A stretch of DNA of 64,000 nt from the NCBI RefSeq assembly GCF_900110865.1, contig NZ_FOFD01000003.1, forward strand, positions 682,001-746,000, read 5' to 3'. The notes below the pieces were generated by a model. It searched no databases. It saw nothing but the letters and a program-made list of their open reading frames with translations, and was not told where the DNA came from. The translations under genes and the position numbers were made by a program. The stretch is from Natrinema salaciae. Lineage in GTDB: Archaea; Halobacteriota; Halobacteria; Halobacteriales; Natrialbaceae. This document shows positions 18,675 through 26,920 of this stretch, in pieces; the first letter of the stretch is position 1; every line of letters begins with the position of its first letter.

Positions 18675-20090
18675 GTGACAGTATCCAGTGTCGGCTTTCA
18701 CTCGCTGACCACCGAGGTCACCGATCACCGCCCGCCGGTCGAGGGCTCCGTCCCCGACTGGCTCGTCGGGACGCTGGTTCGCAACGGCCCGGCTCGGTTC
18801 GAGGTCGGCGACCGCCGCGTCAACCACTGGTTCGACGGGCTCGCGATGCTCCGGCGCTATGCCTTCGACGACGGGCAGCTCCGCTATTCGAATCGGTTCC
18901 TCCGCACCGATGCCTACGAGGGGGCGATGGACGGCCGGCTGACCGGCCAGTTCGGCACGGATACGCGCGGGTGGCGGCGGCTCCTCGAGACGGTGACCTC
19001 GCTGGGATTGCCGGACCCGACCGACAATGCGAACGTCCACGTCGCCCGCATCGACGGCGAGTACGTCGCGCTCACCGAGGCCCCGTGCCGGGTCGCCTTC
19101 GACCCCGAGACGCTCGAGACACGCGGACGCTTTCGATTCCGCGACGACCTGCCCGAGCACATCACGGCGGCGCATCTCGTGGACGACCCCCACCGCGACG
19201 AACTGGTCGGCTTCACCACGCAGTTCGGCCGGACGCCACAGTACCACCTCTACCGCCTCCGACGGGACAGCCGCACGCGCGAGCGCATCGCCGCTCTCGA
19301 CGCGACGGGGCCGGCGTACATCCACGACTGCAGCGTCACCGCCGACCACGTCGTCATCGTGGAGTCGCCGCTCGTCCTCTCGGTGCTCCGGGCGCTCAAT
19401 CCGCTTTCGGAGGGGGTGACTGACATGCTCGACTGGCGGCCGGAGGGCGAGACGCGCGTGTTCGTGGTCGACCGCGACACCGGTGCTATCGTGGCCGACC
19501 CGACGCTCGATCCGGCGTTCACGTTCCACCACGTCAACGCCTACGTCGACGGTGAGACCGTCGTCCTCGACCTCGTGGAGTTCCCAAACGGCGACATCGT
19601 CGATTCGATGTCGCTGTCCGAACTCGAGGGAGAGGGGTTTCCGGCCGTCCCCGACGCCCACCTGATGCGGTATCGCATCGACCCCGACGCGAACACGATC
19701 GACCGGCGGCGACTCTACGATGGCGGGATGGAGATGCCACGCGTCGCCCGTTCGGTCGTCGGCCGACACCACCGGTACGCGTACGGCCAAGCGACCCATC
19801 GCGACGGAGCAAATGGACTCGTCAAAGTCGACTGCGAGACCGGCACCGCCAGAGAGTGGTGGGAACGATCGGTCTACGTCGAGGAACCGATACCCGTCCA
19901 GCACCCCGATGCCGACGCCGAAGACGAGGGGGTCGTGCTCGCGACGGCACTGGACGTCGAACGCGAGCGGACGGTGCTCGTGATCTTCGACGCAGCGACG
20001 TTGGACGTCCGGGCGCGGGCCGTTCTCCCACACGCGGAGCCGTTCGGCTTCCACGGCCGGTTCTTCCGGGGCGTCTATCGTGGCAACTGA
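18675..20090 (+). CDS. carotenoid cleavage oxygenase family protein
   Basis: The 471-residue protein belongs to the RPE65/carotenoid oxygenase family, whose members cleave carotenoid or related double bonds with a non-haem iron. The four iron-binding histidines are visible in order in ITAAHLV, YIHDCS, TFHHVNAY and FGFHGRF. The N-terminal signature GTLVRNGPARFEVG is also typical. The start is GTG at 18675. In a haloarchaeon it could act in retinal or apocarotenoid formation, separate from the membrane Brp/Blh route; this is inference. Confidence 0.88.
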   Translation: MTVSSVGFHSLTTEVTDHRPPVEGSVPDWLVGTLVRNGPARFEVGDRRVNHWFDGLAMLRRYAFDDGQLRYSNRFLRTDAYEGAMDGRLTGQFGTDTRGWRRLLETVTSLGLPDPTDNANVHVARIDGEYVALTEAPCRVAFDPETLETRGRFRFRDDLPEHITAAHLVDDPHRDELVGFTTQFGRTPQYHLYRLRRDSRTRERIAALDATGPAYIHDCSVTADHVVIVESPLVLSVLRALNPLSEGVTDMLDWRPEGETRVFVVDRDTGAIVADPTLDPAFTFHHVNAYVDGETVVLDLVEFPNGDIVDSMSLSELEGEGFPAVPDAHLMRYRIDPDANTIDRRRLYDGGMEMPRVARSVVGRHHRYAYGQATHRDGANGLVKVDCETGTAREWWERSVYVEEPIPVQHPDADAEDEGVVLATALDVERERTVLVIFDAATLDVRARAVLPHAEPFGFHGRFFRGVYRGN

Positions 20091-20161
20091 AACGATTTGT
20101 ACACTGATCGCAATGCTGTCGTGCGATCAGGTGTGCAATGACTGTCAGTTGCTACGATAGC

Positions 20162-20824
20162 TCAGGCGAGGTCGGCGAGCGTTCCCGCCGTGACGGGACT
20201 CGCTGGCGGGGTTGCCATCGTCGCCAGCCGGTAGGTCGCGGCCGCCGCTCGGTCGACGGCGATGGGTCGAGCGTCGCCCAGTCGGCGTGCAACGGGCTCG
20301 ACCGCTCCGATCGCGGTACACAGCCAGTTCACCGCCCGCGGGAAGTGGGGTTGATCGGGACCGTACACCGGTCCAAAACGCGGGACGACGATCGCCATGT
20401 CGAGGTCCGCGATAGCACGTTCGGCGCGCCGCCGGGCAGTGATGTACGCCCGCCCGACCAGCGGCGGCTTCGCGACGGAGGAGATGTAGACGAACCGGTC
20501 GACGCCGGCCCGCTCCGCCTCGAGCGCAGCTACGATGGCGGAATCCCCGTTGGTTCGCTCGAAGGTGACCCCGGCGTCGGGGGTCTCGGAGATGGTGCCG
20601 ACGGCGTGGACGACGCAGTCGACACTCCGCAGCGCATCGCGCCACGTGTCAGGGCTGAACACGTCGGCGGTCAGCCACGTGACGTCGGCGGCCCACGGCC
20701 CGCGATGACGCTGTGCGGGCGGTCCGGTTCGTGCGACGCTCGTCACTTCGTGGCCGTCCGCGACGGCACGGTCGCACAGTCGGCGGCCGATAAAGCCGTT
20801 GCCGCCAGTGACCAGTAGGTGCAT
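20162..20824 (-). CDS. NAD(P)-binding Rossmann protein, NDUFA9-like extended SDR
   Basis: The 220-residue protein begins with the dinucleotide-binding fold MHLLVTGGNGFIGRRL. It continues as an atypical extended short-chain dehydrogenase, with DCVVHAVGTI, RFVYISSVAKPP and a proline-rich loop (RFGPVYGPDQPHFPR). The classical YxxxK is replaced by a YITARRRAE segment, as in the complex I NDUFA9-like group of structural or lipid-linked SDRs. The ATG at 20824 puts the GGNGFIG loop at residues 8-14. It converges with the carotenoid oxygenase gene. Confidence 0.8.
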   Translation of the reverse strand: MHLLVTGGNGFIGRRLCDRAVADGHEVTSVARTGPPAQRHRGPWAADVTWLTADVFSPDTWRDALRSVDCVVHAVGTISETPDAGVTFERTNGDSAIVAALEAERAGVDRFVYISSVAKPPLVGRAYITARRRAERAIADLDMAIVVPRFGPVYGPDQPHFPRAVNWLCTAIGAVEPVARRLGDARPIAVDRAAAATYRLATMATPPASPVTAGTLADLA

Positions 20825-20960
20825 TGAACCTGCTACGGACCGTACGGGGAAAACCACGGTGGGCGGGGAACGACTGGACGGCCGATTCAGCGGCGTTCAC
20901 GGACTCCGGGTTGGATACGCTCGTCCATCGATCCGTCCTCGGTGCGGTCGAGCGATACTC

Positions 20961-21143
20961 ACGGCTCACGAGGTTGTACCCCGCAAAAGTATGGGCCAAC
21001 TCGGATTCGAACCACCGGAAGACGGTCTCACTCGCTCCGCTCGTGAACGTGCGACGTCCGTAATTCAAATCCGAGTAGGATTATATATTCGCGGCTCGCG
21101 AGGTTGCTCGCCGCAAAAGTATGGGCCAACTCGGATTTGAACC
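20961..21143. repeat. direct duplication of the tRNA-Ile 3' end and its flank
   Basis: A 53-bp segment at 20961-21013 is repeated at 21091-21143 with 47 identities. The second copy covers the 3' part of tRNA-Ile and the bases just after it; the first is a fragment only. Between them TTCAAATCCGAGT (21064-21076) is an inverted copy of the T-arm. This pattern is what a deleted or decayed integrative element leaves at a tRNA attachment site. Confidence 0.6.
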
Positions 21144-21195
21144 GAGAGCCTCCACCTTATCAGAGTGGCGCTCAACCTAATTGAGCTATTGGCCC
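21122..21195 (-). tRNA. tRNA-Ile(GAT)
   Basis: On the minus strand the 74-nt gene folds as a cloverleaf. The acceptor pairs GGGCCAA with TTGGCCC plus discriminator A. The anticodon loop is CTGATAA with anticodon GAT, and the T-arm contains GGTTCAAATCC. CCA is not encoded and no intron is seen. A GC-rich inverted repeat (GCGGC/GCCGC) lies just beyond the 3' end, near 21091-21115. Confidence 0.93.
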
Positions 21196-21271
21196 GCGTC
21201 GCCTCCTCTGCACTCGGTAGTTGCTCGGTGGAACGTTTAAGCGTTTCTTTCTCCCGGACCCGTGCGAACCG

Positions 21272-21871
21272 CTACCGAGCGAGGGGATCGTCGTCGTCTC
21301 GGTCGTCGTCCGCATCGTCCGTCCGCTCGTCGTCGAAGTCGATGGTGTACGCGTCCTCGTCGTTCCCGTTCACGGTGTACGCGTCGTCGCCGAGGTCGTA
21401 GGTTCCGCCGGCGGTCGACTCGGCGCTCTCGCCCGCCGTCTCCTGATTCGGGAAGCCGAACGTCCAGACCTGTCCGCTGGCGAACCCGCCCGTCTTCTTG
21501 TCGGCGTACGGTACGATCACGAACCGCTTGAGTGCGGCACGGATCGGAATCCGCGTCAGCGGAACGGCGAGCAGGAACCCGATCGCGTCGGTCACCAGCC
21601 CGGGTGTCAGCAGGAACGCGCCGGCGGCGATCAACAGCCCACCGTCGAGCAGTTCGTCGGTCGGCGGTTTTCCCTGGGCCATCGACCGCTGCATCTTCCG
21701 GATCGTCCGTCGTCCCTCGGCACGGACCAGGAGCATGCCGATCAGGCCCGTCAGGACGACGAGCAGGATCATCCCGACCCAGCTGAGGAACCCGAACTGG
21801 GTGACGATGACCGCGAGCAACACGGCGTCGAGGAACGGGATGAGCAACAGCGCGAAGATCCACCGGAGCAT
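21272..21871 (-). CDS. fxsA: FxsA family membrane protein
   Basis: The 199-residue protein has the FxsA core: four hydrophobic segments (about residues 4-22, 28-48, 78-92 and 96-112) with LDGGLLIAAGAFLLTPGLVTD, the family signature. FxsA was named in E. coli for suppressing F-plasmid exclusion of phage T7; its molecular role is unknown. The C-terminal 70 residues form a highly acidic tail, as often seen in halophiles. Confidence 0.88.
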   Translation of the reverse strand: MLRWIFALLLIPFLDAVLLAVIVTQFGFLSWVGMILLVVLTGLIGMLLVRAEGRRTIRKMQRSMAQGKPPTDELLDGGLLIAAGAFLLTPGLVTDAIGFLLAVPLTRIPIRAALKRFVIVPYADKKTGGFASGQVWTFGFPNQETAGESAESTAGGTYDLGDDAYTVNGNDEDAYTIDFDDERTDDADDDRDDDDPLAR

Positions 21872-22015
21872 ACCCGAATATAGCTACCGAAGCGTGAAAA
21901 TCCTTTACTCTCGTTCCAGCAACGGAATGCCGACCGCTCGAGCACGCGATCCGCGGCTCGGGGCCGCGGCGCGTGCGAACGAAGGGCTTACCCTCGGGAC
22001 GTGCGTCGGTCCGGT

Positions 22016-23662
22016 ATGGACGACACGACCCGCGTCGAGTGGCGCGAGTGGGGACAGGCGGCCTTCGACGACGCCGCGGCGGCCGACGTTCCCGTCCTGC
22101 TCTCGCTGACCGCGACGTGGTGCGATCACTGCCACGAGATGGACGAGGAAACGTACGCGGAGCCCCGTATCGCGGCCAACGTCAACGACAGTTTCGTTCC
22201 CGTCCGGGTCGACGTGGACCGCCATCCGCGGGTTCGCGACCGGTACAACATGGGCGGGTTCCCGTCGACGGTCTTTCTCGCGCCCGACGGGACGGTCCTG
22301 ACCGGTGCGGGCTATCTCGGTCCCGACGGGATGCGGCAGGTGCTCGACAGCGTTCGCACGATGTGGCAGACGAAAGGCAGCGGCGCGGCCCGCGTTCCGC
22401 GCCCGCTCCGGGAGGACAACCCGCCCGCCGGCGAACTGACACCCGACATCGAGTCGGCCATGCTCGGACAGCTCACCGAGACCTACGACGAGACCGCCGG
22501 CGGCTGGGGGCAGAGCCCGAAGTTCCCCCTGCCCGACGCCCTCGAGTTCGCCCTCAAGCGCGACCGGGAGATGGCGCTGCGCTCGTACGATGCGGTGGGC
22601 GCGAACCTGCTCGACGAGTACGACGGCGGCTTCTACCGCTTCGCGACCGACCGGGACTGGTCGGGCGTCCAGCGGGAGAAACTGCTCGACTCCAATGGGG
22701 CGCTCGTGCGCGCGTTCGCCAACGCCTATCTCCACACGGGGAGAGACGAGTACCGCGAACCCGCCGAGCGAACGGTCGAGTTCCTGACCACGACGCTGTG
22801 GAACGCCGACGCCGACGCGTTCGCGAACAGTCAGGCCCCCGGCGAGGACGACGCCCACAGTCTCGACGCGACCGATCGAGCGGCCGCCGACGAACCGTCG
22901 GTCGATCGGGGCGTCTTCGCCGGGCCGAACGGGCTGGCGATCGAGGGACTGCTCACCTACTACGCCTACACCGACGACGAGCGGGCCCGGCGGTACGCCG
23001 AACGCGCGCTCGCGACCCTCCGCGGGGACCTGCTCGCGGACGGTGTCGTCGCACACGCACGCGAGGCCGTCGAACGCGACGACGACGGCGAACCGGTGTG
23101 TCTCCTCGCGAACCAGGCCCGCGCCCTGGCGGCGCTGACGACGGCCGCCAGCACCCTCGAGACGGACGCGCTCGAGGACGCGACGGCGGTCGCGGAGGCG
23201 ACGATCGACCGGCTCCACGACGAGGACTCGTTCCTCGACGGCCCCGCGGCGGGCGTCGGGCTGCTCGACCGGTCGCTTCGACCGCTCGATTCGAACGTCG
23301 CGTTCGCGGATGCGCTGATCGAGCTGGCCGTCCTCACCGGCGACGACCGCTACCGCGAGTTCGCGCGGGAGACGCTCGAGGCCTTCGCGGGGGCCAGCGA
23401 CCGCTTCGGCGTCCAGATCGCCCGGTACGCGACGGCGGTCTCGCGACTGCTCGAGGGCTCGCTGGTGATCCGGGTCGCCGCAGCCCCCGGCGCGGACCTC
23501 CACCGCGCGGCGCTCCGGCTCGCGGACCACGAGAAGATCGTCGTCCCCGACGCCGACGCGCTCGAGCCGGGAACGGCGCGAGCCGAACAGGGGGACCGCG
23601 TGTCAGCGATTGCCGAAACTCCGGCCGAGTTGAGCGAACGCGTACAGGCCCTTCTCGACTGA
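22016..23662 (+). CDS. DUF255 thioredoxin-domain protein (SSP411/YyaL-like)
   Basis: The 548-residue protein has an N-terminal thioredoxin-like DUF255 domain (about residues 5-160) with TATWCDHCHEMDEETY, where the CxxC is C-D-H-C. An (alpha/alpha)-barrel part resembles N-acylglucosamine epimerase and cellobiose epimerase folds (about 170-530). Homologues are widespread (spermatogenesis-associated protein 20) but without a proven reaction. I use the ATG at 22016; a GTG at 22001 is in frame. The bacterial-type length is about 600-700, so this is a short form. Confidence 0.85.
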   Translation: MDDTTRVEWREWGQAAFDDAAAADVPVLLSLTATWCDHCHEMDEETYAEPRIAANVNDSFVPVRVDVDRHPRVRDRYNMGGFPSTVFLAPDGTVLTGAGYLGPDGMRQVLDSVRTMWQTKGSGAARVPRPLREDNPPAGELTPDIESAMLGQLTETYDETAGGWGQSPKFPLPDALEFALKRDREMALRSYDAVGANLLDEYDGGFYRFATDRDWSGVQREKLLDSNGALVRAFANAYLHTGRDEYREPAERTVEFLTTTLWNADADAFANSQAPGEDDAHSLDATDRAAADEPSVDRGVFAGPNGLAIEGLLTYYAYTDDERARRYAERALATLRGDLLADGVVAHAREAVERDDDGEPVCLLANQARALAALTTAASTLETDALEDATAVAEATIDRLHDEDSFLDGPAAGVGLLDRSLRPLDSNVAFADALIELAVLTGDDRYREFARETLEAFAGASDRFGVQIARYATAVSRLLEGSLVIRVAAAPGADLHRAALRLADHEKIVVPDADALEPGTARAEQGDRVSAIAETPAELSERVQALLD

Positions 23663-23743
23663 CGTGCGGCCCGTACCGGCCGAGGCCGTCCGCGCGTCAA
23701 ACTACCACAGTGTTTATGTTTCTTCGGTGGGTTGCTTCCTGAC

Positions 23744-24547
23744 ATGGCCAACCTCAGGGACCTCGGGCTCTCCGAGTACGAAGCTCGAGCCTACCGTTCG
23801 CTACTCAACACCGGCCCCACAACGGCCAAAGAGTTGTCCCGGGCGAGTGACGTCCCGATGGGGCGGATTTACGACGTGTTGAACAGCATCGAACAGTACA
23901 ACCTGGTCCGGAGCCAGACCGCGAGCCGGCCGAAGAAGTACGTCGCCGTCGAGCCCGCGACGGCGCTGGACCGGCTGCTCGAGGACAAGAAGCGCGAACT
24001 CGAGGAGAAGGCCGACCAGTACGAGTCGATCGTCGACGATCTGGCCGACGAACTCGACGCGGCCGAGCCGGTCGAAGAACAGTTCTGGACCGCCGCCGTC
24101 GGTCCCGAGGAGACGATCGATCTCCTCCTGGAACGGCTCGCGGCGGCCGACCGCGATATCGTGATGGTGTCGTCGCACCCGTCCCCGCAGTGGGACATGC
24201 AGGCCGTCAGCGAGGAGATCAACGCCCAGCTCGAGGACGCCCTCGATCGTGGCGTGTCGGTCGACCTCCTGATGACCCGCGAGATGGTCGGCTCGCTCTC
24301 GGAAACGGTCGGGAAGCGCTACCGAGACACCTTACAGCAGCGCGAGGACTTCGACGTGCGGACCCACGACGACGTGACCGGCTCGTTCAACATCATCGAC
24401 GGCGTCGAGGTCTGTATCCAGGTGCCGAATCCGCTCTCCTCGGGCGAGGCGTTCGGCATGATCGATCTCAAAGATCCGGAGTTCGCCGCGAACGTCCACG
24501 AGGAGTTCGCCCCGCGGTGGGACGAGGCGGCACCGCTCGAGTTCTAG
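23744..24547 (+). CDS. TrmB family transcriptional regulator
   Basis: The 267-residue protein has an N-terminal TrmB winged helix ([35 protein letters not shown]), a coiled-coil linker (about residues 80-110) and a C-terminal TrmB effector-like domain. Sugar-type specificity is not shown; some haloarchaeal members of this subgroup respond to redox. A TTTATG box near 23714 is about 28 bp upstream, so the transcript is probably leaderless. Its TAG stop shares the palindrome CTAG with the stop of the convergent mptA gene. Confidence 0.85.
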   Translation: MANLRDLGLSEYEARAYRSLLNTGPTTAKELSRASDVPMGRIYDVLNSIEQYNLVRSQTASRPKKYVAVEPATALDRLLEDKKRELEEKADQYESIVDDLADELDAAEPVEEQFWTAAVGPEETIDLLLERLAAADRDIVMVSSHPSPQWDMQAVSEEINAQLEDALDRGVSVDLLMTREMVGSLSETVGKRYRDTLQQREDFDVRTHDDVTGSFNIIDGVEVCIQVPNPLSSGEAFGMIDLKDPEFAANVHEEFAPRWDEAAPLEF

Positions 24548-25470
24548 TCGGCGATCTCCTCGCGCAGCGTCTCCATCTCGACGATTCGCTCGGCGTGGGC
24601 GTTGTGCTGGTGGATCGACTCGTCGTTGGATTGGCTCATCGTGATCACGGCGTCGCCGGGCAGGTGATCGAACTCGTCGACGACGCCCTCGGCCAGCGCG
24701 CGGACGCAGTCCTCGACGAACTTCGCGTCGGCGTGGGCCTCGTAGGTCATGTGGTCCTCGTCGGGTCGCTTCGCGAGGTTGTAGATCCGCGCGCTCATCG
24801 AGTCCCGAGCGATGTCGATGATATCGTTCAGGTCGACCGACGGATCCCCGTTCGCTTCGACGGTCAGCGTCGCGTGGCCCCGCTGGGAGTGGCCCGGCTG
24901 GGGCACCTCGTCCAGGAATTCCGTGATCGTCTCCTCCTCGACGCCGAGGTCCTCGAGGGTCTGCTTGGCGCGGGCGGTCGACATCCCCTGCGAGCAGGGA
25001 CAGACGGTCATGCCGGTGACCCGCGCACCGATCTCCTCGCGGGTGCCGTCCTCGGTCGCCGTCGCCGAGGCCACGATGTCGACGGTGTGCTGGGTCTCCC
25101 GGTCGCTCGCGGGCGTCTTCTCGCGGCGCATGAACTCCGCCTCCATCGAGACCTCCGCCCTCGAGGTGTAGTCGTGTCGCTCGAGCAGCCGTTCGGCGGC
25201 CTCGCCACAGACTTCTTCGACCTGATAGGCCTCCTCGCGGGTCGCGTCCTCGAGGATCTCGTCGATGACCTCCATGTTGCGGCTCATGTCAGCGCCCTTG
25301 CGCCACCCTGGGAGGTCGACGAAGACCTCGAACTCGGCGGTGAGCACGATCGGGCGCTTGTCCTCGCGGGCGATCTTGACGAGCTTGTCGACGCCGGTGA
25401 CGCCGACCTGGCTCAGGCCGACGGTGACGTCGGGCGATGTCGCCTGCACGTCCGGCAGCTGATGACTCAT
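24544..25470 (-). CDS. mptA: GTP cyclohydrolase MptA
   Basis: The 308-residue enzyme opens GTP to 7,8-dihydroneopterin 2',3'-cyclic phosphate, the first step of archaeal pterin (methanopterin/folate-type) synthesis. It is the archaeal FolE2-type cyclohydrolase IV. Characteristic segments are [20 protein letters not shown], the metal-site motif [10 protein letters not shown] and the His-rich [15 protein letters not shown]. The ATG at 25470 gives MSHQLPDVQ, the usual haloarchaeal start; an ATG three codons upstream (25479) is possible. Confidence 0.93.
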   Translation of the reverse strand: MSHQLPDVQATSPDVTVGLSQVGVTGVDKLVKIAREDKRPIVLTAEFEVFVDLPGWRKGADMSRNMEVIDEILEDATREEAYQVEEVCGEAAERLLERHDYTSRAEVSMEAEFMRREKTPASDRETQHTVDIVASATATEDGTREEIGARVTGMTVCPCSQGMSTARAKQTLEDLGVEEETITEFLDEVPQPGHSQRGHATLTVEANGDPSVDLNDIIDIARDSMSARIYNLAKRPDEDHMTYEAHADAKFVEDCVRALAEGVVDEFDHLPGDAVITMSQSNDESIHQHNAHAERIVEMETLREEIAD

Positions 25471-25572
25471 TGCCCGCATTCAGGGCAGCGGGCGATTCAA
25501 CCTTTCGGAACCGGGAGTCGCTTGCGCGGCCCCGTTCTCGTCGATGACGAATCCCTGTTCGGGCTGTCGATT

Positions 25573-25620
25573 CTTTCCGTACCTCTGGTCACAAGGTGAA
25601 GCGATGACGGGAAGTCGTCG
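25573..25620 (+). repeat. dispersed CTTT-GTCACAAGG element, copy A
   Basis: CTTT at 25573 is followed 15 nt later by GTCACAAGGTGAAG. After this comes a hairpin, CGATGAC (25602-25608) with GTCGTCG (25614-25620) around the loop GGGAA. Three further copies lie at 29928, 30069 and 31115 with identical spacing. Confidence 0.6.
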
Positions 25621-25713
25621 TTCTTCCACGGTCAGTTTGCCAGCGGTGCGTTCGGCTCGGCTTCGACCCTTCGCCCGAGAGGTACGTCGCCCGCATTCAG
25701 GCGAGCGGGCGAC

Positions 25714-25917
25714 TTACGAACCGAACGAGCGGCCGAGAAGTCGATCCGCTATCTCCCACAGAACGGAGAACACGGACAGAAAGAGGAACGTCGCCCCGAT
25801 CTCGGTGACGAAGCCGTCCGTGAGATGTAGTGCGAAAAAAACTCCCAACCCGGCGGTGGCGACCCTGGTGACTCGGTTTAGGTCCCATTCGAGCAGTGCG
25901 GTGCGGAGGGCGAACAT
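25714..25917 (-). CDS. small two-helix membrane protein, unknown function
   Basis: The 67-residue protein has two hydrophobic helices (about residues 18-36 and 39-58). Its function is unknown. AACTATAATTC on the minus strand (25938-25948) is a good TATA box about 26 bp before the ATG, which supports a real, leaderless gene. It lies between dispersed-element copy A and the AT-rich region before the TetR gene. Confidence 0.5.
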   Translation of the reverse strand: MFALRTALLEWDLNRVTRVATAGLGVFFALHLTDGFVTEIGATFLFLSVFSVLWEIADRLLGRSFGS

Positions 25918-26290
25918 ATTGTAGCGGTCGTCGAGCCGAATTATAGTTCTGGGGGTTGCGGGCTCCGCGTCGACGGCGCGGCTCGGATACTCTCGTTCTC
26001 GAGCCGATCGTTCGGTGCTGTAGGCTCCAATTCGACGGTCGAGTCAATCGACCCCCTGAAGCGTGAGGCGTCTGAATCTCCTGCCCCAAAATCGCCGATT
26101 CGGGCAACTACTGGGTAGTATTTGCACAACATATGGGGGTATGGCGCGATAATTTGCCAAAGTGAACTATCAGAAACACTCGTTGGTATCTTCCCAGCAG
26201 AGATGATCTGGTTATGAACGTCTGAACGAAATATTCATATGTTCAGAGAGCACAGATCCAATAGTCACGAAGCAATTCCCGCTACCAACT
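25918..26290 (+). promoter_or_regulatory. intergenic region with TetR-type operator
   Basis: The left part shows no gene. At the right, TCTGAAC (26221-26227) and GTTCAGA (26241-26247) form a perfect 7-bp inverted repeat around a 13-bp AT-rich spacer. The repeat sits 44-70 bp before the TetR start. It fits an autoregulatory operator overlapping the promoter. Confidence 0.5.
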
Positions 26291-26920
26291 ATGCCTTCAT
26301 TTTCAGAGGAGAAACGAGATCGAGTCCGAGAATCGCTCCGTGATACCGGTCGAGATCTGTTCACTCGACGGGGAATACGCGCGACAACGATATCAGAGCT
26401 CACTGAACCAGCGGGCATCGGCACTGGTACCTTCTACCAGTATTTTGACTCTAAAGAAGCGCTCTATATCGATATCCTCGAACAGGAGAGTAAAGAGGTA
26501 ATTCCCCGATTGTTGCGGGAATCGTTTGAGGCACATGATGATCCAGAGACTGCAATCATCGCACTACTCGAACAGTCTCTCAACGAGATCGAGTCTAACC
26601 CGATATTCCGCCAAGTCCTCATCGAAGAACAGGAACTTGCCCGTATACGCGAACAGGTTCCGGACGAGGAAGCATCTGAGAAACGAGAGAGTGCGATCGA
26701 ACACTTCCTTCCGTACATCGAGAGCTGGTACGATGAAGGCAGAGTTACTGGATCGGACCCGAAAACGATTGCCCATACGATCAGGGCTGTCGTTCGGCTG
26801 GCCCACGAAAAAGACCGAATCGGGGAAGAACGATATCCCGCGGTTCGAGAGACACTCATCGAGGCCGTCGCAGCCGGGTTGACGCGAGAGCAGGACTCTG
26901 TAGAGGTCTCAAATGAATGA
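26291..26920 (+). CDS. TetR/AcrR family transcriptional regulator
   Basis: The 209-residue protein has a TetR DNA-binding domain at residues 10-60 ([26 protein letters not shown]) and an all-helical ligand-binding domain. The family mostly represses resistance or efflux genes until a ligand binds. Its end overlaps the next gene by 8 bp, so the two form an operon. Codon choice is richer in A/T than in the surrounding genes, suggesting transfer with the downstream gene. Confidence 0.88.
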   Translation: MPSFSEEKRDRVRESLRDTGRDLFTRRGIRATTISELTEPAGIGTGTFYQYFDSKEALYIDILEQESKEVIPRLLRESFEAHDDPETAIIALLEQSLNEIESNPIFRQVLIEEQELARIREQVPDEEASEKRESAIEHFLPYIESWYDEGRVTGSDPKTIAHTIRAVVRLAHEKDRIGEERYPAVRETLIEAVAAGLTREQDSVEVSNE

